Below, one piece after another: positions 14,045-21,043 of a DNA stretch of 28,700 bases. How positions within the stretch are numbered: the first letter of the stretch is position 1; every line of letters starts with the position of its first letter. The notes beneath the pieces are model-generated. The model was not told the DNA's origin and ran no database searches. It saw nothing but the letters and a program-made list of their open reading frames with translations. The translations under genes were made by a program, and so were the position numbers. Source of the DNA: JBLNBU01 sp050260215 (GTDB lineage: Bacteria > Pseudomonadota > Alphaproteobacteria > Rhodospirillales > Magnetospirillaceae); NCBI GenBank assembly GCA_050260215.1, contig JBLNBU010000096.1:1-28700 (forward strand), written 5' to 3'.

Positions 14045-14860
14045 TCACGCCCCCGCCGTTTCCTTGCCCAGGGCGGCCAGGCCGGTGGCTTCCATGACGG
14101 TGCGCAGCTCCTGGCGGGCGGCGACGTGACTCATGCTCAGCTCGAAGCCGGGGATGGCTTGGCGCAGGTCGAGCAGGGTCAGGCCCTCGAGGAACATGGA
14201 GCGGTAGATGACGCGCTCGCCCAGGCCCGGAATGACGCGAAAGCCGATGCGCTTGGCCAGGTCGCCCAGCAGCCGTTCCATGTCGCGCTTGTTGCGGGCG
14301 TCCAGGCTGGACAGGCGGTTGCGCAGCACGATCCAGTCGACCACCGCCTTCTCGCCGCGCAGCGCGCGGGTCTTCTTGGTCTCCCATACCATCTCGGCAT
14401 AGTGGCTGGGGCGGATCACCCGCATGCTCGCGGGATCCACCAGGGCCAGCACATCCAGGTCGACCAGGCTGTCGTTCAAGGGGGTGATCAGGATGTCGGC
14501 GAAGGAATGGCCCAGGCGCGACAGCGGATGGTCGCTGCCCGGCGTGTCGATGACCAGCGCGTCGTGCTGGTCGAGCATGCGGGCGACCGTCTCGGCCAGC
14601 CGCGCCTGGTCGGCGGCCAGGTCAGTGCTGGGCGGGATGGCGGCGTGGTCGGGCAGGTCCAGGCCCAGCTCGGCCAGGTCGCGGCGGTTGGCGCGGTTCT
14701 GCAGGTAGCGGGTCAGGGTCGCCTGGCGGGCATCCAGGTCGATGCTGCCCACCGACAGGCCCTGGGCCATCAGGCCGACGATCAGGTGCATGGACACCGT
14801 CGACTTGCCGGTGCCGCCCTTTTCGTTGCCGACGACGATGACGCGGGCGCGCTTGCTCAT
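14045..14860 (-). CDS. mipZ: Division-plane positioning ATPase MipZ
   Basis: A 271-residue ParA/MinD-superfamily ATPase. The deviant Walker A GNEKGGTGKST is at residues 11-21, SIDLDARQATLTRYLQNR follows the second strand, and DALVIDTPGSD is the Walker B region. The RVIVVGNEKGG opening, the length and the ARNKRDMERLL segment fit MipZ rather than plasmid ParA. MipZ forms gradients from the ParB-bound poles and blocks FtsZ assembly away from mid-cell. The ATG at 14860 overlaps the ccmI stop as ATGA, so mipZ is the last gene of the cytochrome c maturation operon, an unusual place compared with Caulobacter, where I recall it beside panC. Confidence 0.85.
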   Translation of the reverse strand: MSKRARVIVVGNEKGGTGKSTVSMHLIVGLMAQGLSVGSIDLDARQATLTRYLQNRANRRDLAELGLDLPDHAAIPPSTDLAADQARLAETVARMLDQHDALVIDTPGSDHPLSRLGHSFADILITPLNDSLVDLDVLALVDPASMRVIRPSHYAEMVWETKKTRALRGEKAVVDWIVLRNRLSSLDARNKRDMERLLGDLAKRIGFRVIPGLGERVIYRSMFLEGLTLLDLRQAIPGFELSMSHVAARQELRTVMEATGLAALGKETAGA

Positions 14861-15684
14861 TTGGCTCCGTCGATCAGGGACTGGATCTGGGGGCGCTCGG
14901 ACGAGTCGGCGGGCAGGGAGTTCAGCAGCCGCGTCCACAGGGCGCGCGCCTTGTCCTTGTTGCCGATCTCGGCCTCGGCCTGGCCGACGAAATACAGCGC
15001 GTCGGGCTGGTTGGGGTCGATGTCGAGAACCTGGCGCAGCAGCGTCACCACCTCGGGCGTGATCTGCTGGGCGTCTTCGAGCAGCATGCCGGCGAACTCC
15101 AGCCGGGGCTCGACGTCGCGCGGCAGCAGGGCGATGGACTTCTTGTAGGCATCGGCCGCCTTGGCCGGCTCGCCCAGCACGCGCCAGCTGCGGCCCAGCA
15201 TGGCCCAGCCCTTGCCGTCCTGCGGGTTCTGCTGAAGCCTGGCCGCCAGCTGCTGGACCATGGCCTGGACCTGGGCCATCTGGCGGGCCTGCTGGCCGAT
15301 CTCGGCCTTGCGGTCGGCGAACGGGCGGTCGGGCAGCCACGGGCTGCCCAGGAGGGCATAGAGTGCGAAGGCCAGCGCCGGCACCAGCACCGCCACGCCG
15401 ACGGCGACGGTGCGCGAGGCCGCGGCCGGGGCGGCCGTGCCCGCCTTGCCCCCGTCGGCGGCGGCCAGGATGCGCCGCTGCACCTCGGTGCGCGCCGCCT
15501 CGGCCTGTTCGCCGGTCAGCAGCCCGCGGTCCAGGTCGCGGCCGATCTCGGCCAACTGGTCCTTGTAGACGGTCAGGTCGTAGTCGGCCCTGGACGCCGG
15601 CCCGGCGGCGCGGGGGCGCAGCAGCGGCGGCAGCAACAGGGCCAGGGCGGCCGCGATCATGGCGGCGAAGGCGACCCAGATCAT
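14857..15684 (-). CDS. ccmI: Cytochrome c maturation protein CcmI (CycH)
   Basis: The 275-residue product starts with an N-terminal transmembrane helix (about 2-22), followed by a heptad-rich cytosolic segment typical of CcmI (YDLTVYKDQLAEIGRDLDRGLL, then EVQRRIL), a second transmembrane helix (about 92-115) and a periplasmic TPR domain (about 150-260: GWAMLGRSWRVLGEPAKAADAYKK pattern, DALYFVGQAEAE). CcmI captures the C-termini of apocytochromes c and hands them to the CcmF/H haem ligation complex. The start at 15684 overlaps the ccmH stop (ATGA); the end overlaps mipZ (ATGA). Longer upstream frames are out-of-frame ccmH sequence. Confidence 0.93.
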   Translation of the reverse strand: MIWVAFAAMIAAALALLLPPLLRPRAAGPASRADYDLTVYKDQLAEIGRDLDRGLLTGEQAEAARTEVQRRILAAADGGKAGTAAPAAASRTVAVGVAVLVPALAFALYALLGSPWLPDRPFADRKAEIGQQARQMAQVQAMVQQLAARLQQNPQDGKGWAMLGRSWRVLGEPAKAADAYKKSIALLPRDVEPRLEFAGMLLEDAQQITPEVVTLLRQVLDIDPNQPDALYFVGQAEAEIGNKDKARALWTRLLNSLPADSSERPQIQSLIDGAK

Positions 15685-16148
15685 TTGCCGCCATCCTTCA
15701 ACAGTTGGTCCAGGCGCCGCTGCTCCTCGGCCGACAGCGGCGCGGGCTGGGCCGGTTGGCCGGCGCGGCGGCGGTAGAAGCCCAGCACCACGACGATGCC
15801 GACGGCGAACAGCACGAACGGGCCCACCCACAGCACCAGGGTCGAGGCCTTGACCGGCGGGCGCAGCAGCACGAAGTCGCCGTAGCGGTCGACCACGAAC
15901 TTCATCACCTGGGAATCGGTGTCGCCGGCGGTCAGCCGCTCGCGCACGATTATGCGCAGGTCCTTGGCCAGGTCGGCGTCCGAATCGTCGATGGACTGGT
16001 TCTGGCACACCAGGCAGCGCAGGTCCTTGCCGATCTCGCGCGCACGTTGCTCGAGCGCCGGGTCCTTCAGCATCTCGTCGGGGGTGATCGCCAGCGCCGG
16101 GGCGGCCAGGGCGAGGAAGAAGGCGAAAAGAAGAGCCAGCCGCCTCAT
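15681..16148 (-). CDS. ccmH: Cytochrome c maturation thioredoxin-like protein CcmH
   Basis: A 155-residue protein with a Sec signal peptide (core about 4-18, cleavage near ALA-ITPD), the redox motif LRCLVCQNQSI with Cys45 and Cys48, and a C-terminal membrane anchor (about 102-125). It corresponds to the short CcmH/CcmL form; the TPR part is the separate CcmI. CcmH reduces or relays disulfide at the CXXCH haem motif of apocytochromes. ATGA overlaps link it to ccmG before and ccmI after. Confidence 0.95.
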   Translation of the reverse strand: MRRLALLFAFFLALAAPALAITPDEMLKDPALEQRAREIGKDLRCLVCQNQSIDDSDADLAKDLRIIVRERLTAGDTDSQVMKFVVDRYGDFVLLRPPVKASTLVLWVGPFVLFAVGIVVVLGFYRRRAGQPAQPAPLSAEEQRRLDQLLKDGGK

Positions 16149-16681
16149 TTCTGCAGCTCCCGCACGATGGGCAGCAGGGTCTTTTCCCAGGCCTCGGGGG
16201 TGATGGGGCCGACGTGCTTGTAGCGGATGACGCCGGCCTTATCGACGATGAAAGTCTCGGGCGCCCCGGTGACCCCGAAGTCGACGGCGGCGCGGCCGGG
16301 CGGCGGATCGGCGCCGACCCGGGTATAGGGGTCGCCGTGCTTCTTCAGCCACTCGGCCCCCAGAGCCGGGTCGTCGCGCCAGTCGATGCCGTGCACGGTC
16401 ACCGCGCCGGTCTGCTTCAGGCGGTTGAGGAACGGGTGTTCCTGGACGCAACTGATGCACCACGAGCCGTAGATGTTGACCAGCGACACGCTTCCCTTTA
16501 GGTCGGCAGTGGCCAGCCCGGTGTCGCCGCGGCCGGGCAGGGGCGCCAGGTTCATCTCGGGGACGGGGTGGTTGATCAGCACAGACGGGATGTCGTGCGG
16601 GTTCAGCGTCAGGCCGCGGATGAAGAACAGCGCCAGCACGCCGAACACCGCCACCGGCAGCAGATAGATCAGGCGGGGCAT
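16145..16681 (-). CDS. ccmG: Thiol:disulfide interchange protein CcmG (DsbE)
   Basis: A 178-residue membrane-anchored periplasmic thioredoxin: an N-terminal helix at about 4-22, the active site W74-C75-I76-S77-C78 in NIYGSWCISC, and the cis-proline region GAPETFIVD. It keeps the CXXCH cysteines of apocytochrome c reduced, taking electrons from CcdA/DsbD. The CISC active site is a variant of the more usual CxPC. It starts 13 bases after the ccmF stop with GGAGG in between, the only non-overlapping junction in the run from ccmC to mipZ. Confidence 0.95.
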   Translation of the reverse strand: MPRLIYLLPVAVFGVLALFFIRGLTLNPHDIPSVLINHPVPEMNLAPLPGRGDTGLATADLKGSVSLVNIYGSWCISCVQEHPFLNRLKQTGAVTVHGIDWRDDPALGAEWLKKHGDPYTRVGADPPPGRAAVDFGVTGAPETFIVDKAGVIRYKHVGPITPEAWEKTLLPIVRELQK

Positions 16682-16694
16682 CGCCGTGTCCTCC

Positions 16695-18686
16695 TTAAGC
16701 CTTGGCCGGGGCGGACGCCGTGCCCGCGCGGGCGCGGGTGGGGGCGCCGATGCGGTGGCGGCGGTCGCTCAAGGACGCCAGGCCGCCCGCCACCATCAGC
16801 AGGCCGCCGGCCCACAGCCAGGGGACGCACGGGTTGAAGTACAGCCGCGTCACCCAGCCGCCCTTGGCGTCGGGGTCGCCGATGGCGACATAGACGTCGC
16901 CCAGCAGGGTCGAGTGGATGGCCGCGGTGGTGGTCGGCCGGGGCGGCATGCGGTACGCCCGCTTCTCGGGGTACATCACCGTGACCGGCTTGCCGTCGCG
17001 GGCGACCTCGACCGTGGCGCGGGTGGCGACGTAGTTGGGGCCGGGCACCTGCTCGACCTTCTTCAGGGTCAGCGCCCAGCCGGCGACGGTGACGGTCTCG
17101 TCGATGTGCTGGGTCTGGATCTTCTCGGACGTCCACGCCGCCGAGGCGGTCATGCCGGCGATGAACACGCCCAGGCCCATATGGGCCAGCGTCATGCCCC
17201 AGGCCGAGCGCGGCAGGCCGGCGGCGCGCGCCAGCGACTGGCCGACCGGCACCCGGAACAGCCGCGTGCGCTCGGCCAGTTCGGTCAGCGTGCCGACGAT
17301 CAGCCAGGTGGCCAGCGCCAGTCCGGCTGCCGCCCACCACGGGCCGGACGAACCGCCCTGGAGGAACCAGGTCACGGCAGCCACCGCCACCGACAGCGCC
17401 ACCGCCACGCCCAGGCGCTGGGCGACGCCGGCCAGGTCGCCGCGCTTCCACGCCAGCAAGGGGCCGGCGGCCATGGCGACCACCATGGGCACCATCAGGG
17501 GCAGGAACACCGAATTGAAGAACGGCGGGCCGACCGAGACCTTGCCCAGTTCCAGCGCGTCGGCGAACAGCGGATACAGGGTGCCCAGCAGCACGGTGCC
17601 GGCCCCGGTCGCCATCAGCACGTTGTTGAGCAGCAGCGCGCCCTCGCGCGAGACCGGGGCGAACAGCCCGCCGGTCTTGAGCTGAGGGGCGCGCACCGCG
17701 TACAGGGTGAACGACCCGCCCACGGCCAGGCACAGCAGCAGCAGCACGAAGACGCCGCGCTTGGGGTCGGTGGCGAACGCGTGCACGCTGGTCAGCACGC
17801 CCGAGCGCACCAGGAAGGTGCCGAGCAGCGAGAAGCCGAAGGCGACGATGGCCAGCAGGATGGTCCAGCTTTTCAAGGAGTCACGCTTCTCGACAACCAC
17901 GGCCGAATGCAGCAGCGCGGTGCCGGCCAGCCACGGCATGAACGAGGCGTTCTCGACCGGGTCCCAGTACCACCAGCCGCCCCAGCCCAGCGTGTAATAG
18001 GCCCACCACGACCCCAGGGCGATGCCGCAGGTCAGGAACACCCAGGCGGCCAGGGTCCACGGGCGCACCCAGCGCGCCCAGGCGGCGTCGACGCGGCCCT
18101 CGATCAGGGCGGCGATGGCGAACGAGAACGCCATGGAGAAGCCCACATAGCCCAGGTACAGGAAGGGCGGGTGGAAGGCCAGGCCGGGGTCCTGCAGCAT
18201 GGGGTTCAGCCCGTTGCCGTTGGCCGGGGCCGGATCCAGGCGCTCGAACGGGTTCGAGGTCAGCAGGATGAACAGCAAGAAGCCCACCGCGATCATCGCC
18301 TGCACCGCCAGCGCGCGGGCCTTCAGCCCTGGCGGCAGGTTGCGGCCGAACGCGGTCACCGCCAGGCCGAACAGGGCCAGGATGGCGATCCACAGCAGAA
18401 GCGAGCCCTCGTGGTTGCCCCACACGCCCGACACCTTGTACAGCAGCGGCTTGTCGGTGTGGCTGTTCTGGGCGACGTTGAGCACCGAGAAGTCGCTGGT
18501 GACATAGGCGTGCATCAGCGCGCCGAAGGCGATGGCGACGAACAGGGCCTGGGCCGCCGAGGCCGGGCCGGCCACGGCCATCCACGCCGCGTTGCCGCGC
18601 TGTGCGCCGATCAGCGGCACGGTGGCCTGGACCACCGCCACCGCCAGGGCCAGGATCAGGGCGAACAGTCCGATTTCAGAGATCAT
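16695..18686 (-). CDS. ccmF: Haem lyase subunit CcmF
   Basis: A 663-residue polytopic membrane protein. The tryptophan-rich WWD haem-handling motif WGGWWYWDPVENASFMPW is at residues 235-252, with further typical segments KVSGVWGNHEGSLLLW (85-99) and FHPPFLYLGYVGF (171-183). CcmF takes haem from holo-CcmE and, with CcmH/I, attaches it covalently to apocytochrome c. The start is 18686, with GAGGGAC 6-12 bases before it; the ATG overlaps, as ATGA, the stop of a 22-codon ORF. Confidence 0.97.
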   Translation of the reverse strand: MISEIGLFALILALAVAVVQATVPLIGAQRGNAAWMAVAGPASAAQALFVAIAFGALMHAYVTSDFSVLNVAQNSHTDKPLLYKVSGVWGNHEGSLLLWIAILALFGLAVTAFGRNLPPGLKARALAVQAMIAVGFLLFILLTSNPFERLDPAPANGNGLNPMLQDPGLAFHPPFLYLGYVGFSMAFSFAIAALIEGRVDAAWARWVRPWTLAAWVFLTCGIALGSWWAYYTLGWGGWWYWDPVENASFMPWLAGTALLHSAVVVEKRDSLKSWTILLAIVAFGFSLLGTFLVRSGVLTSVHAFATDPKRGVFVLLLLCLAVGGSFTLYAVRAPQLKTGGLFAPVSREGALLLNNVLMATGAGTVLLGTLYPLFADALELGKVSVGPPFFNSVFLPLMVPMVVAMAAGPLLAWKRGDLAGVAQRLGVAVALSVAVAAVTWFLQGGSSGPWWAAAGLALATWLIVGTLTELAERTRLFRVPVGQSLARAAGLPRSAWGMTLAHMGLGVFIAGMTASAAWTSEKIQTQHIDETVTVAGWALTLKKVEQVPGPNYVATRATVEVARDGKPVTVMYPEKRAYRMPPRPTTTAAIHSTLLGDVYVAIGDPDAKGGWVTRLYFNPCVPWLWAGGLLMVAGGLASLSDRRHRIGAPTRARAGTASAPAKA

Positions 18687-18751
18687 GGTCTTGTCCCTCG
18701 CCGGGCGCGCGCATCCGCGCGCTTGGCCGCGTCCTCAATGGCCGCCGTCAT
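18683..18751 (-). CDS. 22-codon ORF bridging ccmE and ccmF
   Basis: This short frame begins with an ATG overlapping the ccmE stop (ATGA at 18751-18748) and ends with a TGA overlapping the ccmF start (ATGA at 18686-18683). The peptide MTAAIEDAAKRADARARRG (then TRP) is Ala/Arg rich and would form an amphipathic helix. It fills the gap between ccmE and ccmF exactly, continuing the chain of 4-base overlaps. It may be a real micropeptide or only a ribosome bridge that keeps translation coupled; it could also be chance in a GC-rich 61-base gap. A GCGCGC/GCGCGC stem lies within it. Confidence 0.4.
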   Translation of the reverse strand: MTAAIEDAAKRADARARRGTRP

Positions 18752-19212
18752 TTGCTGGTCCCGGGCTCGGTGTGGCCCTGCCACTCGCCCTGCTTCTTCA
18801 GGGCGTCGGCCACTTCCTTGGGCATGTATTTCTCGTCGTGCTTGGCCAGCACCTCGGTGGCGTGGAAGACGCCGTCGGCCTCGAAGCGGCCCTCGGCGAC
18901 CACGCCCTGGCCCTCGCGGAACAGGTCGGGCAGGATGCCGGTATAGGCGGCCGGTACCGTGGTGACCTTGTCGGCGACGCTGAAGGTCACCGTCTTGCCG
19001 TCCTTGACCACGCTGCCCAGTTGGACCAGGCCGCCGATGCGCATGCGCCGGCCGGACTTGATGTCGCAGCCCTCGGTCTTGGCCTCGAGATCGGCGGGCG
19101 TGCAGAAATAGACCATCGTGCCGCGCATGGCGTACAGCACCAGGCCGGTAGCCAGCCCCAGCGACGCCATGCCGAGAAGAACGAAATAAAGCCTGCGCTG
19201 CTTGCGGGTCAC
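18748..19212 (-). CDS. ccmE: Haem chaperone CcmE
   Basis: A 154-residue protein with an N-terminal signal anchor (about 8-28) and a periplasmic OB-fold. The haem-binding His125 lies in LAKHDEKYMP, the standard HxxxY form that binds haem covalently before passing it to CcmF. RRMRIGGLVQLGSV and AYTGILPDLFREGQGVVAEG are further family signatures. Cys37 and Cys49 in the early periplasmic part are not features I associate with CcmE in general. The ATG overlaps the ccmD stop (ATGA). Confidence 0.96.
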   Translation of the reverse strand: MTRKQRRLYFVLLGMASLGLATGLVLYAMRGTMVYFCTPADLEAKTEGCDIKSGRRMRIGGLVQLGSVVKDGKTVTFSVADKVTTVPAAYTGILPDLFREGQGVVAEGRFEADGVFHATEVLAKHDEKYMPKEVADALKKQGEWQGHTEPGTSK

Positions 19213-19430
19213 GATTGCGCCTCTTTGTTGCCGTTGCGGCGCCGGCCCGCACGGTCCTGGCGGGCCTGCTGCAGCAGGTCCAGTTCCGCCTCGCGTCCCC
19301 TGGTTTCCCGCACGGAAAGCGCCAGGAGGGCGATCATGGCGATGGCGCCGATCCCGTAGGCGGGCCAGACATAGCCGCCATACCCCCCCATGGTGAGGAA
19401 TGCCTGCAGCGATTCCATGACGTTTGTCAT
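19209..19430 (-). CDS. ccmD: Haem exporter accessory protein CcmD
   Basis: A 73-residue protein with one transmembrane helix (about 20-40, WPAYGIGAIAMIALLALSV) preceded by a GGYGGYVWPAYG segment typical of CcmD, and a charged cytosolic tail. CcmD helps release holo-CcmE from the CcmABC complex. It is identified by this pattern and by lying exactly between ccmC and ccmE, with ATGA overlaps on both sides. Start 19430 is chosen because of the overlap; ATG 19418 is an in-frame alternative. The tail (ARQDRAGRRRNGNKEAQS) is longer than usual. Confidence 0.88.
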   Translation of the reverse strand: MTNVMESLQAFLTMGGYGGYVWPAYGIGAIAMIALLALSVRETRGREAELDLLQQARQDRAGRRRNGNKEAQS

Positions 19431-20161
19431 TCCCCCTTGGCGGCCGCGTGGACCTGCGCCATGCGGATGGTGCGAATCTTGGCCCCGGCGATCTCGGCCC
19501 GGGTGCGCAGGATCAGGATGGTGATCCAATAGGCCTTGAAGCCCAGCGCCATCAGCAACAGCGGCACCAGCATCTTGGGATCGATGGCCGGGCCGCCCAT
19601 CTTCACCACGCTGGCCGGCTGGTGCAGGGTGTTCCACCAGTCCACCGACCACTTGATGACGGGCACGTTGACGGCGCCGACGAGGGCCAGGATGGCGGCC
19701 GCCCTCTGGCCGCGTTCCGGGGAATCGAAGGCGTTCACCAGGGCCATGTAGCCGAGATAAAGGAACAGCAGGATCAGCATGCTGGTCAGCCGGGCGTCCC
19801 AGGCCCACCAGGTGCCCCACATGGGCTTGCCCCACAACGACCCCGTCACCAGGCAGATGAAGGTGAACACCGCGCCCACCGGTGCGGTGGCCTTGGCCAT
19901 CAGGTCGGCCAGCGGGTGCTTCCAGATCAGCGCCATGGCCGAGAACACCGCCATGCAGGTGTAGCAGAACATGCCCATCCAGGCGGCGGGCACGTGCACG
20001 TACATGATGCGCACGCTTTCGCCCTGCTGGTAGTCGGCCGGCGAGCCGACCAGGGCGAACCACAAGCCGGCGGCCAGCGAAAGTGCGGCGACGGCGGCAG
20101 ACCACGGCAGGACCAGGGTGGCCATGCGCAGGAAGCGGGCGGGATTGGCGAAGCGATGCAT
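19427..20161 (-). CDS. ccmC: Haem handling protein CcmC
   Basis: A 244-residue, six-helix membrane protein. The WWD motif WGTWWAWDARLTS is at residues 115-127, flanked by the conserved MYVHVPAAW (His56) and a later periplasmic histidine near WWNTLHQP. CcmC presents haem to CcmE at the outer face of the inner membrane, with ATP-driven release by CcmAB. It is the first gene of the operon; ccmA and ccmB, often directly upstream, are absent here. A promoter-like element lies at 20219-20247. Confidence 0.96.
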   Translation of the reverse strand: MHRFANPARFLRMATLVLPWSAAVAALSLAAGLWFALVGSPADYQQGESVRIMYVHVPAAWMGMFCYTCMAVFSAMALIWKHPLADLMAKATAPVGAVFTFICLVTGSLWGKPMWGTWWAWDARLTSMLILLFLYLGYMALVNAFDSPERGQRAAAILALVGAVNVPVIKWSVDWWNTLHQPASVVKMGGPAIDPKMLVPLLLMALGFKAYWITILILRTRAEIAGAKIRTIRMAQVHAAAKGE

Positions 20162-20218
20162 GGTTGATCTTCTAAACGTGTTCCGCGGGCAATTCCAGCC
20201 CGGACGCGCACCGCGGAC

Positions 20219-20247
20219 CTTATAGAGGACGCCGGGCGCGCGCCGAA
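20219..20247 (-). promoter_or_regulatory. Candidate promoter of the ccm operon
   Basis: On the minus strand TTCGGC (20247-20242), 17-base spacer, TATAAG (20224-20219), about 58 bases before the ccmC ATG. The -10 is good, the -35 is poor. Confidence 0.4.
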
Positions 20248-20274
20248 GTGCGCAGGCGGGGCAGGCCGATGGTC

Positions 20275-20289
20275 GTTACACCCTGTTAC
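20275..20289 (+). promoter_or_regulatory. GTTAC-N5-GTTAC direct repeat upstream of the Spy-like gene
   Basis: Two GTTAC half-sites start 10 bases apart (20275 and 20285), with a further GTTAC at 20318. The 5-5-5 tandem layout is that of OmpR/PhoB-family response-regulator sites, for example CpxR boxes (GTAAA-N5-GTAAA). It lies about 90 bases before a gene of the Spy/CpxP family, whose members are Cpx/Bae targets in enterobacteria. Confidence 0.45.
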
Positions 20290-20377
20290 CAAGCTCCGGC
20301 CGCCCCGACATCGTCGGGTTACGGCCGCCCGCTACAACAGTGACCATCGTTTCGCAGCCAAACCAGAGGATAACCCC

Positions 20378-20950
20378 ATGAGCAAGCCGTTCCGCCTTTC
20401 CGCCACCGTCGTCCTGCTGGCCGGCCTTGCCGCCGGCGGCACTGCACTGGCCCAGACCGCGCCGCAGCCCGGCCAGGGGCCCAAGGCGGTGGCCGCCGAT
20501 CCTGCCACCCAGTGCCGCAATCACGATGCCCGCCTGGACCGGATGATCTCGCGCGCCGAAAGCCGCCTGGGCATCACCGAGCAGCAGCGCCCCGCCTGGC
20601 AGCAGTTGGTGCAGACGGTGAAGTCCGCCCACGAGCCGGTCGACAAGCTGTGCCTCGAAACCGCCGGCCAGCGGCCCGCCACCCTGCCCGACCGCCTAGC
20701 CCGCATGCAGCAGATGGCCGACGCCCGCGCCGAGGCCATGCACAAGATCATTCCGGCCGTCACCCAGTTCTACAGCGGCACGCTGACGCCCGAGCAGCAG
20801 AAGATCGCCGACCAGATGGGCCCCGGCATGGACGGCCAGGGCCGCGGCGGGCGCGGGCAAGGCATGCGCCACGGCATGGGCCAGGGCATGGGCCAGGGCA
20901 TGGGCCAAGGTCCGGGAATGGGCCCGGGCGGCTTGCGGCAGCAGCAGTAA
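20378..20950 (+). CDS. Spy/CpxP-family periplasmic protein (LTxxQ motif)
   Basis: A 190-residue protein with a Sec signal peptide (core about 8-21, cleavage at ALA-QTAP, 25/26). Two helix pairs follow: RLGITEQQRPAWQQL (about 62-76) and SGTLTPEQQKIADQ (about 133-146), the duplicated LTxxQ motif of the Spy/CpxP fold. Such proteins are ATP-independent periplasmic chaperones or envelope/metal-stress sensors. The C-terminal 40 residues are a Gly/Met/Gln tail with GMGQ repeats and a His (RHGMGQGM), a composition that could bind soft metals. AGAGGA precedes the ATG by 7 bases. Two cysteines (residues 47 and 92) could form a disulfide. It is convergent with the J-domain gene. Confidence 0.82.
   Translation: MSKPFRLSATVVLLAGLAAGGTALAQTAPQPGQGPKAVAADPATQCRNHDARLDRMISRAESRLGITEQQRPAWQQLVQTVKSAHEPVDKLCLETAGQRPATLPDRLARMQQMADARAEAMHKIIPAVTQFYSGTLTPEQQKIADQMGPGMDGQGRGGRGQGMRHGMGQGMGQGMGQGPGMGPGGLRQQQ
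20873..20908 (+). repeat. 3 x 12-bp tandem repeat in the Spy-like gene
   Basis: GGCATGGGCCAG is repeated at 20873, 20885 and 20897 (the last copy ends in A instead of G), encoding Gly-Met-Gly-Gln units. In-frame repeat number could vary by slippage without breaking the gene. Confidence 0.85.
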
Positions 20951-20970
20951 CCGCTAATAAGGACCTCGTC

Positions 20971-20993
20971 ATGGCCGGGCTCGACCCGGCCAT
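20971..20993. repeat. Intergenic palindrome, copy 1
   Basis: ATGGCCGGG (20971-20979), CTCGA, CCCGGCCAT (20985-20993): a perfect 9-bp stem, preceded by GTC and followed by CCATCG. The motif GTCATGGCCGGGCTCGACCC belongs to a type of palindrome I recall as common between genes of alphaproteobacteria. It lies between convergent genes and may act as a terminator in both directions. Confidence 0.7.
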
Positions 20994-21003
20994 CCATCGC
21001 CCC

Positions 21004-21025
21004 CCCCCGGGGTCAAGCCCGGGGG
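21004..21025. repeat. Intergenic palindrome, copy 2 (inverted)
   Basis: CCCCCGGG (21004-21011), 6-base loop GTCAAG, CCCGGGGG (21018-21025). Read on the minus strand it is GTCACCCCCGGGCTTGACCC, matching copy 1 in core and flanks, so the two copies are inverted relative to each other. Confidence 0.65.
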
Positions 21026-21043
21026 TGACGGGAAAGGCCGGGG

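Noticed and set aside
20873..20908. Short direct repeats considered as a CRISPR-like array
   Set aside because: They are in-frame 12-bp tandem repeats with no spacers, inside a coding sequence.
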